From NCBI GenBank assembly GCA_910585075.1, contig CAJUED010000090.1, forward strand, positions 1-8,044: DNA of 8,044 nucleotides. The letters run 5' to 3'. A model generated the notes under the pieces. That model was not told the origin of the DNA. It did not search any database and saw only the letters and a program-made list of their open reading frames with translations. Source of the stretch: an uncultured Lachnospiraceae bacterium (GTDB taxonomy: Bacteria > Bacillota > Clostridia > Lachnospirales > Lachnospiraceae). Positions 1 to 5,456 of this stretch are shown piece by piece (position 1 is the first letter of the stretch; each line of letters starts with the position of its first letter). Both the position numbers and the translations under genes were made by a program.

Positions 1-88
1 CGGAGAGTGTGGGATTCGAACCCACGTGCCCAGTAAAGGACAACTGCATTTCGAGTGCAGCTCGTTATGACCGCTTCGATAACTCTCC
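1..88 (-). tRNA. tRNA-Ser(CGA)
   Basis: Class II tRNA read on the minus strand, decoding UCG serine codons. The acceptor stem pairs GGAGAGU (88-82) with ACUCUCC (8-2), and a G discriminator base lies at position 1. The anticodon stem CUGCA/UGCAG closes a seven-base loop CUCGAAA with anticodon CGA (plus-strand 51-53). A long variable arm, with a five-pair stem including one G-U (UGUCC/GGGCA), is the serine hallmark. The T arm carries GGUUCGAAUCC. The window begins at the discriminator base, so it cannot be seen whether CCA is encoded or what follows the gene. Confidence 0.96.
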
Positions 89-131
89 GTATGATAACAG
101 GCTGATAGCTTTTGTGCCGGAGCCTTCTGTT

Positions 132-160
132 ATTATACTTGTTTGGAAATTACAAGTCAA
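132..160 (-). promoter_or_regulatory. Promoter of tRNA-Ser
   Basis: On the minus strand there is a -35 box TTGACT (160-155), a 17-nt spacer and a perfect -10 box TATAAT (137-132). Initiation is expected near position 125, giving a leader of roughly 37 nt before the mature tRNA 5' end at 88. The match to the housekeeping sigma-factor consensus is very good, as expected for a stable-RNA gene. Confidence 0.85.
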
Positions 161-254
161 TCGCTTCTTTTTACTTCTTTTGGGAATAATGGATTTTGTG
201 GTTACTTTTTGCATGGTGGCAATCTCTAAGGTAACATTTTTCGGGCTAAAAAGG

Positions 255-283
255 TTGTTTAAAGACATCAAATTATGTATAAT
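255..283 (+). promoter_or_regulatory. Promoter of pfkA
   Basis: -35 box TTGTTT (255-260), a 17-nt spacer and a perfect -10 box TATAAT (278-283). Transcription should start near 290, leaving a leader of about 43 nt before the GTG start at 333. It is the only convincing plus-strand promoter before the pfkA-dnaX genes, so it may drive both and possibly genes further downstream. Apart from this promoter and the divergent tRNA promoter, nothing else was recognised in the 89-332 interval. Confidence 0.8.
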
Positions 284-332
284 AAAAAACACATAATAAT
301 TTGTGACACAATGAAAAGGAGGAATGAGTTAA

Positions 333-1406
333 GTGAAAAGAGTTGGTATGTTGACGAGCGGCGGTGATTGTCAGGCACTCAATGCCGCTATGAGGGGTGT
401 GGTAAAATGTCTTGTAAACAGCAAAGAACAGGTTGAGATTTACGGATTCATTGACGGCTACAAAGGCCTTATTTATGGAAATTTTCGGATGTTGGACGGC
501 CGTGATTTTTCCGGTATACTTACAAAGGGCGGTACAATTTTAGGAAGCTCACGTACTCCTTTTAAGACCATCAAAGACCCTGATGAGAATGGGCTGGACA
601 AGGTTGATGCCATGAAGCAGAATTATTACAAGCTTCGTCTGGACTGTCTTGTAATTTTGGGTGGTAATGGAACCCATAAGACAGCAAACCTCTTAAGGGA
701 GGAGGGACTGAACATTATCACCCTGCCTAAGACCATTGACAATGACCTTTGGGGAACGGATATGACCTTTGGTTTCCAGAGCGCAGTGAATATTGCAGTT
801 GATGCAATTGACTGTATCCACACCACCGCGGCTTCCCATGGCAGAGTGTTTATTGTGGAGGTAATGGGGCATAAGGTTGGATGGCTTACTTTAAATGCCG
901 GCATGGCAGGCGGCGCGGATATCATCCTGATACCTGAGATTCCTTATGATGTTAAGAAAGTAGTTTCAAAGATTAAAGAGCGGAACAATGGCGGAAGCAG
1001 ATTTACCATCCTGGCGGTGGCAGAAGGAGCCATCTCCAAGGAAGACGCTAAACTGTCCAAGAAAGAATATAAAGAGAAAATGAAGAATTACAAATTCCCT
1101 TCCGTTTCCTATGAGCTGGCACAGCAGATTCAGGAAAAGACAGGGGATGAGGTAAGAGTTACCGTACCCGGACACACACAAAGGGGCGGAAGTCCCTGCC
1201 CTTACGACCGTGTTTTTGCAAGCCGTTTAGGAGCAGAGGCCGGAGCGCTTATTTTGAAGGGTGAATACGGTTTCATGGTAGGATACAAGAACCGTGAGGT
1301 TGTAAAGGTGCCTCTTGAGGAGGTTGCCGGAAAGCTTAAGATGGTTTCCCCTGACGCTTCTATCGTAAGAGAAGCTAAGCTGCTGGGAATCAGCTTTGGC
1401 GATTAG
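333..1406 (+). CDS. pfkA: 6-phosphofructokinase, group III (mixed) type
   Basis: Phosphorylates fructose-6-phosphate to fructose-1,6-bisphosphate in the cytoplasm, the committed step of glycolysis. The 357-residue protein has the full PFK fold: TSGGD at 8-12 (phosphate-donor loop), GSSR at 71-74, GGNGT at 110-114, PKTIDND at 132-138 with the catalytic-base Asp136, VMGH at 177-180, and PGHTQRGGSP at 279-288 for sugar-phosphate binding. The donor-specificity positions are mixed. Gly113 matches ATP enzymes (E. coli Gly104), while Lys133 matches pyrophosphate enzymes (E. coli Gly124). Asn112 replaces the usual Asp (E. coli Asp103). That combination resembles group III PFKs, so ATP is the likelier donor but this is not proven. 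The start is GTG at 333, ten bases after AAAAGGAGG; the ATG at 324 meets a stop two codons later. dnaX follows after 17 bases. Confidence 0.95.
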   Translation: MKRVGMLTSGGDCQALNAAMRGVVKCLVNSKEQVEIYGFIDGYKGLIYGNFRMLDGRDFSGILTKGGTILGSSRTPFKTIKDPDENGLDKVDAMKQNYYKLRLDCLVILGGNGTHKTANLLREEGLNIITLPKTIDNDLWGTDMTFGFQSAVNIAVDAIDCIHTTAASHGRVFIVEVMGHKVGWLTLNAGMAGGADIILIPEIPYDVKKVVSKIKERNNGGSRFTILAVAEGAISKEDAKLSKKEYKEKMKNYKFPSVSYELAQQIQEKTGDEVRVTVPGHTQRGGSPCPYDRVFASRLGAEAGALILKGEYGFMVGYKNREVVKVPLEEVAGKLKMVSPDASIVREAKLLGISFGD

Positions 1407-1423
1407 GGAAGGAAATAAAAGGT

Positions 1424-3028
1424 ATGTCATATACGGCCCTTTACAGAAAATTCCGTCCTGCGACATTCGAAGATGTAAAGGGACAGGAACATATCGTAAC
1501 AACACTGAAAAATCAAATAAAGGCGGAACGCACCTCCCATGCGTATTTATTTTGCGGTACCCGGGGAACCGGTAAGACAAGTATTGCCAAGATTTTTGCC
1601 CGGGCCGTTAACTGTGAGAATCCAAAAGACGGAAGCCCTTGCGGGGAATGTGCCATCTGCCGCGCCATTGGGGCGGGAGCCAGCATGAATGTGATTGAAA
1701 TTGATGCGGCTTCCAACAATGGCGTGGACAGCATTCGCGAGATTGTGGATGAAGTGGCATATTCCCCCGCTGAGGGGAAATATAAGGTTTATATTATTGA
1801 TGAAGTCCATATGCTTTCCATAGGGGCTTTTAATGCCCTGTTAAAAACTTTGGAGGAACCGCCTTCTTATGTTATTTTTATACTGGCAACTACAGAGGTC
1901 CACAAGATACCTGTGACAATTATGTCCAGATGCCAGAGATATGATTTTAAGAGAATCACGATTGAAACCATATCGGAGCGGCTTTTGGAACTTATGGAGA
2001 AGGAACAGGTGGAGACAGAGGATAAGGCCATCCGTTATATTGCAAAGACAGCAGACGGTTCCATGCGTGATGCCTTAAGTCTTTTAGACCAATGTATTGC
2101 TTTTCATTTTGGCCAAAAACTGACCTATGATAAAGTGCTGGATGTGCTTGGGGCGGTGGATACGGAGGTATTCAGCAGGCTGCTTCGGATTGTTTTAAAG
2201 GGAGATGTGACAGGAGCCATTTCCCTTTTGGAAGAAATTATCATGCAGGGCAGGGAGCTTGGCCAGTTTATATTGGATTTTACCTGGTATTTGAGAAATC
2301 TGCTTCTGGTAAAGACGGCGGATGGAATGGAAGATGCGGTGGATGTTTCCACGGAAAATCTTGCCAGACTGAAAGAAGAAGCCCAGATGGTGGAGAATGA
2401 TATTATTATGCGTTATATCCGGGTGCTTTCCGAGCTTTCCGGACAAATACGCTATGCCACCCAGAAAAGGATACTGGTGGAGATGGCTATTATCAAGCTG
2501 TGCAGACCGGGCATGGAGACGGATACGGGTTCTCTGGCAGACAGAATCAGGCAGCTGGAAGAAAAAATAGAAAACGGTATTCCCATGACGGCGGTGTCAG
2601 CCCCGGCAGCAGGAAATCATGGAAGTGCCGGCGCTCCCCCGGCAGCAAAAGTTCAGGTGGAGCTTCCCAAGGCGATTCCTGAGGATGTGAAGCGTGCGGT
2701 GGGAAGCTGGTCGGCAATCGTAGCTGAAACGCCTATGCCCATGAAGGCATATCTGAAGAACGCTTATCCCAGCCTTGGAAAAGATGGAAATCTGCTGGTG
2801 GTTGTGCAAGATGGTCTGCCGCTGGATTATTTTAAGGAGACCTTGCACAAAGAAGAATTTGAAAATATACTTGCAAATTTCATGGAAAAGGAAATTCAAG
2901 TGACCATACAAGGCCCGGAACCGGGCAGGAGTCCGGAAGAACTTTTCCCGGATTTAACAAAGGTGATAAGTCAGGCAATCCACATGGAAGTGGAGGAACT
3001 GGATGAGGAGCCTGAAGAAATGTATTGA
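1424..3028 (+). CDS. dnaX: DNA polymerase III subunit tau (clamp loader DnaX)
   Basis: ATPase subunit of the replication clamp loader, which loads the beta sliding clamp on primed DNA and tethers polymerase cores. The 534-residue protein has Walker A GTRGTGKT at 45-52, a four-Cys zinc site (Cys64, 73, 76, 79), Walker B IIDEVHM at 124-130, sensor 1 in LATTEVHKIP (154-163), the SRC motif at 168-170 and sensor 2 GSMRDALSLLDQ at 214-225. The domain III collar follows to about residue 365. A Pro/Ala/Gly-rich linker (about 383-415) then leads to a tau-type C-terminal domain with an acidic end. Length fits clostridial DnaX. ATG at 1424 lies ten bases after AAGGA. ybaB and recR follow, the standard Firmicutes cluster. 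A run of six A at 2562-2567, just after domain III, is a possible slippage site (see findings). Confidence 0.97.
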   Translation: MSYTALYRKFRPATFEDVKGQEHIVTTLKNQIKAERTSHAYLFCGTRGTGKTSIAKIFARAVNCENPKDGSPCGECAICRAIGAGASMNVIEIDAASNNGVDSIREIVDEVAYSPAEGKYKVYIIDEVHMLSIGAFNALLKTLEEPPSYVIFILATTEVHKIPVTIMSRCQRYDFKRITIETISERLLELMEKEQVETEDKAIRYIAKTADGSMRDALSLLDQCIAFHFGQKLTYDKVLDVLGAVDTEVFSRLLRIVLKGDVTGAISLLEEIIMQGRELGQFILDFTWYLRNLLLVKTADGMEDAVDVSTENLARLKEEAQMVENDIIMRYIRVLSELSGQIRYATQKRILVEMAIIKLCRPGMETDTGSLADRIRQLEEKIENGIPMTAVSAPAAGNHGSAGAPPAAKVQVELPKAIPEDVKRAVGSWSAIVAETPMPMKAYLKNAYPSLGKDGNLLVVVQDGLPLDYFKETLHKEEFENILANFMEKEIQVTIQGPEPGRSPEELFPDLTKVISQAIHMEVEELDEEPEEMY

Positions 3029-3144
3029 GTAATGCCGGACTCTGATAAGATTCAGGCGGTTTGGATATCTATAGTCAACGATATTAGAATAAGAGCAATA
3101 GATGACAACAGCTTGGAAGCTGCTTTCATATAACAAATTTGTAT

Positions 3145-3166
3145 AACAGCCGAATTGCGGGCTGTT
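3145..3166 (+). promoter_or_regulatory. 7-bp hairpin upstream of the ybaB ribosome binding site
   Basis: AACAGCC (3145-3151) and GGCTGTT (3160-3166) are perfect complements separated by eight bases. The hairpin ends eight bases before GGAGGT of ybaB. It lacks a T tract, so it is not an intrinsic terminator. It could stabilise a processed mRNA 5' end or modulate ybaB translation, or it may be chance. Confidence 0.3.
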
Positions 3167-3174
3167 GGCGGAAT

Positions 3175-3180
3175 GGAGGT
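3175..3180 (+). promoter_or_regulatory. Ribosome binding site fixing the ybaB start
   Basis: GGAGGT lies six bases before ATG 3186. It favours that ATG over the in-frame TTG at 3165, which would place this site inside the coding region and add a non-conserved MAEWRFQ leader. Confidence 0.85.
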
Positions 3181-3185
3181 TTCAA

Positions 3186-3536
3186 ATGGCGAAACGTGGA
3201 GGATTCCCAGGCGGGATGCCTGGCAACATGAACAATCTGATGAAGCAGGCCCAGAGGATGCAGCGCCAGATGGAGGAAAATCAGAAGGAGCTGGAGACTA
3301 AGGAGTTTACAGCCAAATCAGGGGGCGGCGCGGTCGAAGTGACTGTGACCGGCAAAAAAGAAGTGACAAAGGTCAAGCTGTCCGAGGAGGTTGTGGATCC
3401 GGAGGATATTGAAATGCTTGAGGATCTGGTGATGGCTGCAACCAACGAGGCCCTTCGTATGGCTGATGATGCAAGTGCGGAGGTTATGAGCAAAATGACA
3501 GGAGGACTTGGTCTGGGAGGAGGCCTTCCTTTCTGA
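3186..3536 (+). CDS. ybaB: YbaB/EbfC family nucleoid-associated protein
   Basis: Small dimeric DNA-binding protein of the YbaB/EbfC family, thought to bind duplex DNA and act in nucleoid organisation or in support of RecR-linked repair. The 116-residue product has a Gly/Met-rich N-terminus (5-15), a Gln/Glu-rich helix (about 17-40), and the conserved central sheet with GGGAVEVTVTGKKEV (46-60) and VDPEDIEMLEDLV (70-82). A helix follows, with NEAL at 87-90, and the C-terminus is a Gly-rich tail ending LGGGLPF. Length is typical (about 100-115). The ATG is chosen for its well-placed GGAGGT. The stop TGA shares its A with the recR start, so the two genes are probably translationally coupled. The ybaB-recR pairing downstream of dnaX is widely conserved and supports the call. 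Confidence 0.95.
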   Translation: MAKRGGFPGGMPGNMNNLMKQAQRMQRQMEENQKELETKEFTAKSGGGAVEVTVTGKKEVTKVKLSEEVVDPEDIEMLEDLVMAATNEALRMADDASAEVMSKMTGGLGLGGGLPF

Positions 3537-4132
3537 TGAATTTATACAGCGGACATATCAACAAATTAATAGATGAGTTGTCCGGGTTGCCGGGAATCGG
3601 TTCTAAGTCAGCGCAAAGGCTGGCTTTTCACTTGATTAACATGCCGAAGGATAAGGTGGAGCGGCTTGCCAAAACAATTTTGGAGGCCAAGGAAAATGTC
3701 CGTTACTGTAAGGAGTGCTTTACTTTGACGGATAACGAAGTCTGCCCGGTATGTGCCAATGCAAAGCGGGACCACAGCACGATTATGGTGGTGGAAAATA
3801 CCAGAGATTTGGCTGCCTATGAAAAGACCGGGAAGTACGAGGGGGTATACCATGTACTTCACGGGGCCATTTCGCCCATGCTTGGAATCGGACCGGGGGA
3901 TATTCGTCTGAAGGAATTAATTACGCGGTTGGAAGGAGAGGTGGCGGAAGTGATTATCGCAACCAATTCCAGCTTAGAAGGCGAGACAACGGCCATGTAT
4001 ATCAGTAAGCTGATCAAACCTACAGGCATTAAAGTGACGAGAATCGCCAGCGGCGTGCCTGTTGGAGGAGATTTGGAGTATATTGATGAAGTGACACTGC
4101 TGCGGGCCCTTGAGGGACGGGTGGAAATTTAA
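3536..4132 (+). CDS. recR: Recombination mediator protein RecR
   Basis: RecR works with RecO (and RecF) to load RecA onto SSB-coated single-stranded DNA at gaps and breaks. The 198-residue protein has the family's full length and order. A helix-hairpin-helix comes first (SGLPGIGSKSAQRLAFHLI, 16-34), then a C4 zinc finger with Cys58, Cys61, Cys70 and Cys73. The Toprim domain contains MVVENTRDLAAYEKTG (84-99), YHVLHGAISPMLGIGP (105-120) and an ATNSSLEGETTAMYI segment. The C-terminal part contains the VTRIASGVPVGGDLEYID block that interlocks subunits in RecR rings. ATG 3536 overlaps the ybaB stop by one base (ATGATG context), and the upstream ribosome that ends ybaB can re-initiate here. All four zinc ligands and the Toprim acidic residues are present, so it should be functional. 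Confidence 0.97.
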   Translation: MNLYSGHINKLIDELSGLPGIGSKSAQRLAFHLINMPKDKVERLAKTILEAKENVRYCKECFTLTDNEVCPVCANAKRDHSTIMVVENTRDLAAYEKTGKYEGVYHVLHGAISPMLGIGPGDIRLKELITRLEGEVAEVIIATNSSLEGETTAMYISKLIKPTGIKVTRIASGVPVGGDLEYIDEVTLLRALEGRVEI

Positions 4133-4260
4133 GAATTTGTGCCGAAGCGTCACAAATTCTCGACATCGCAGATGTCGTTTTGTCGCAGAGCAGAATTTGA
4201 AATTCTACTCGCAGTTTCTAATGAGTATGCCGACGGCAAACTCAGCATAAAACGCTTCGG
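4132..4260 (+). repeat. Highly structured recR-galM intergenic element
   Basis: Four hairpins lie end to end. H1 pairs 4132-4141 with 4151-4160 (10 bp, perfect). H2 pairs CGACATC 4161-4167 with GATGTCG 4171-4177 and is followed by TTTT. H3 pairs AGAATTT 4192-4198 with AAATTCT 4200-4206, extended by an imperfect 4185-4190/4208-4212 stem. H4 pairs TGAGT/ACTCA and GCCG/CGGC across 4222-4244. The H1 loop CCGAAGCGT (4142-4150) is also perfectly complementary to ACGCTTCGG (4252-4260), four bases before the galM ribosome binding site. TCGCAG occurs three times (4166, 4183, 4209). This density suggests a folded RNA leader or a MITE/REP-like intergenic repeat. An open frame runs through it in phase with galM, but it has no usable start signal. 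Confidence 0.65.
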
Positions 4261-4263
4261 AAT

Positions 4264-4270
4264 GGGGGAA
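4264..4270 (+). promoter_or_regulatory. Ribosome binding site fixing the galM start
   Basis: GGGGGAA sits just before ATG 4274. It supports that start over the in-frame ATG 4262, which overlaps the site, and over the TTG at 4139, which would translate the hairpin-rich element. It lies four bases after the 3' partner of the long-range pairing, so folding could affect access. Confidence 0.65.
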
Positions 4271-4273
4271 GAA

Positions 4274-5314
4274 ATGATTACAAAAAAAGAATTATTTGGA
4301 AAAACGCGGTCCGGTGAGGAAATCTATCGGTACTGGCTGGAAAATGCAAAGGGTATGCGGGCAGGAATTATCAATTACGGCGCTATTTTAGTGAATCTTT
4401 TTGTGCCGGATAAAGATGGAAACGCTGTCGACGTGGTTCTGGGATATGACGCGTTGGAGCCTTATTTTGAAAATGGCTGCTTTTTTGGGGCGGTAATAGG
4501 ACCTAATGCAAACCGTGTGGGCGGGGCGTCCTTTGAGCTTCAAGGCAAAAGATACCAGCTGCAGGTAAACGATGGGGAAAATAATCTGCACAGCAGTAAG
4601 GAGCTGGGATACCATAAGAAGGTATGGAAGGTGAGTGAAAAGGAGGATGCTCTTGTCCTTTCCCTTGAGGACGAGGATGGAAGCATGGGCTTTCCGGGCA
4701 ATAAAAAGATACAGGTAACTTATTCCCTTACCGAGGACAATGAACTGAAAATCCAATACGAGGGTGAAAGCGACAAAGATACGATTATCAACCTGACCAA
4801 TCATACCTATTTTAACTTGACCGGGCATGATAAAGGGACTATCTGCGACCATGTTCTCACCTTAAAAGCGTCCGCTTATACGCCGGTAAAACCCGGCTCA
4901 ATCCCTACCGGGGAAATTGCATCTGTTTCCGGAACGCCCTTTGACTTTACGGAGGCAAAGAAAATAGGGAAAGAAATTGACGCTGATAACGAACAGCTCC
5001 AAATTCCGGGAGGATATGACCACAACTGGGTGCTTGACGGACCGGAGGGGGCTTTAAGGGAATTTGCCGTTGTGGAAGAACCGGTATCCGGGCGCCGTAT
5101 GAGAGCTTACACGGATTTACCGGGAGTGCAGTTTTACGCGGGGAATTTTATCACAAAGCATACGGGAAAAGAAAATGCAACCTATGGGGAAAGAGACGGC
5201 CTTTGCCTGGAAACACAGTATTTCCCGGATACGGCAAATAAACCGGGTTTCCCTTCCGCTGTGTTTGGCCCGGAAAGAAGGTATAAGAGTACAACTATTT
5301 ATAAATTTGATTAA
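4274..5314 (+). CDS. galM: Aldose 1-epimerase (galactose mutarotase)
   Basis: Interconverts alpha and beta anomers of galactose or glucose in the cytoplasm, feeding the Leloir pathway. The 346-residue product has typical GalM length and motifs: NYGAILVNLFVPDKDG (34-49), GPNANR (76-81), NLHSS with His106, NLTNHTYFNLTG (173-184) with catalytic acid His177, GGYDHNW (246-252) with Asp249, LPGVQFYAGN (282-291), and LETQYFPD (312-319) with catalytic base Glu313. All key residues are present. ATG 4274 is chosen for its ribosome binding site and because MITKKELFGKT is a normal family start; ATG 4262 would add only four residues. No gal operon genes (galK, galT) or sugar transporter are nearby; it stands between recR and envelope genes. 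The upstream structured element is the main candidate for control. Confidence 0.95.
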   Translation: MITKKELFGKTRSGEEIYRYWLENAKGMRAGIINYGAILVNLFVPDKDGNAVDVVLGYDALEPYFENGCFFGAVIGPNANRVGGASFELQGKRYQLQVNDGENNLHSSKELGYHKKVWKVSEKEDALVLSLEDEDGSMGFPGNKKIQVTYSLTEDNELKIQYEGESDKDTIINLTNHTYFNLTGHDKGTICDHVLTLKASAYTPVKPGSIPTGEIASVSGTPFDFTEAKKIGKEIDADNEQLQIPGGYDHNWVLDGPEGALREFAVVEEPVSGRRMRAYTDLPGVQFYAGNFITKHTGKENATYGERDGLCLETQYFPDTANKPGFPSAVFGPERRYKSTTIYKFD

Positions 5315-5331
5315 ACGGCAATTTTTTCCCC

Positions 5332-5337
5332 AGGAGG
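5332..5337 (+). promoter_or_regulatory. Orphan perfect Shine-Dalgarno AGGAGG
   Basis: A perfect AGGAGG 18 bases after the galM stop does not serve any long gene. Possible starts behind it are ATG 5340 (2-nt gap, too close), TTG 5344 (6-nt gap, ideal) and ATG 5350 (12-nt gap, long). All open only short frames. It is the best evidence that a small leader peptide is translated here. Confidence 0.5.
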
Positions 5338-5343
5338 AAATGT

Positions 5344-5397
5344 TTGACGATGCATTACAATCCCACTTGGCGCCATGCTATGTTAAACTTTAGGTAA
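5344..5397 (+). CDS. Possible 17-codon leader peptide
   Basis: Starting at TTG 5344, six bases after AGGAGG, the frame reads MTMHYNPTWRHAMLNFR and stops with TAA at 5395-5397. ATG 5350 gives the same peptide from its third residue. An overlapping frame from ATG 5340 gives MFDDALQSHLAPCYVKL, ending at 5393. Either frame would carry ribosomes through the 5' arm of the 14-bp inverted repeat at 5351-5364. The peptide matches nothing I recognise, and it may not be made. Its interest lies in its position between an orphan ribosome binding site and a start-blocking stem. Confidence 0.25.
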   Translation: MTMHYNPTWRHAMLNFR

Positions 5398-5456
5398 CAG
5401 TTTGGCCGAACTGCTGCGAATTTTGACAGGCATAGGGGAAGGGGGATTGTAATGCA
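5351..5456 (+). promoter_or_regulatory. 14-bp inverted repeat covering the next gene's start
   Basis: TGCATTACAATCCC (5351-5364) and GGGATTGTAATGCA (5443-5456) are perfect reverse complements separated by 78 bases. In RNA, the 3' arm would pair the last three G of the AAGGGGG ribosome binding site (5439-5445), the spacer and the ATG at 5452-5454. The loop region contains a smaller hairpin CAGTTT-GGCC-GAACTG (5398-5413). If the long stem forms, initiation at 5452 should be blocked. A pair of exact 14-mers this close is very unlikely by chance, but function is inferred. Confidence 0.55.

Larger units (their letters stand above)
3029..3185 (+). other. dnaX-ybaB intergenic region
   Basis: 157 bases with no confident gene. 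It holds a 33-codon open frame (3032-3133) that starts three bases after the dnaX stop but has no adjacent Shine-Dalgarno site. It also holds a small palindrome CAGCTT-GG-AAGCTG with no following T run, and a 7-bp hairpin at 3145-3166. A weak promoter-like pair, TTGGAT (3061-3066) and TAGAAT (3085-3090) with an 18-nt spacer, could give ybaB-recR their own start, but the match is poor. No SRP RNA core sequence is visible, although that RNA gene neighbours dnaX in some Firmicutes. Confidence 0.4.

Noticed and set aside
94..133. ATAACAG/CTGTTAT inverted repeat upstream of tRNA-Ser
   Set aside because: One arm overlaps the -10 box and would not be transcribed, and no known operator matches, so it is probably chance.
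9..296. 95-codon plus-strand open frame at the window start
   Set aside because: It runs through the tRNA-Ser gene on the opposite strand and through both promoters, and it has no ribosome binding site.
3029..3164. SRP (4.5S/scRNA) gene in the dnaX-ybaB gap
   Set aside because: This RNA neighbours dnaX in some Firmicutes, but its conserved GGAAG-type S-domain core and long helical arms are not visible here.
4139..4273. In-frame N-terminal extension of galM from TTG 4139
   Set aside because: It would translate the hairpin-rich element, has no Shine-Dalgarno site, and makes GalM about 45 residues too long. ATG 4274 has its own site.
4388..4852. 154-codon minus-strand open frame inside galM
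   Set aside because: It lies wholly inside a gene with all GalM catalytic motifs, with no ribosome binding site or recognisable domain.
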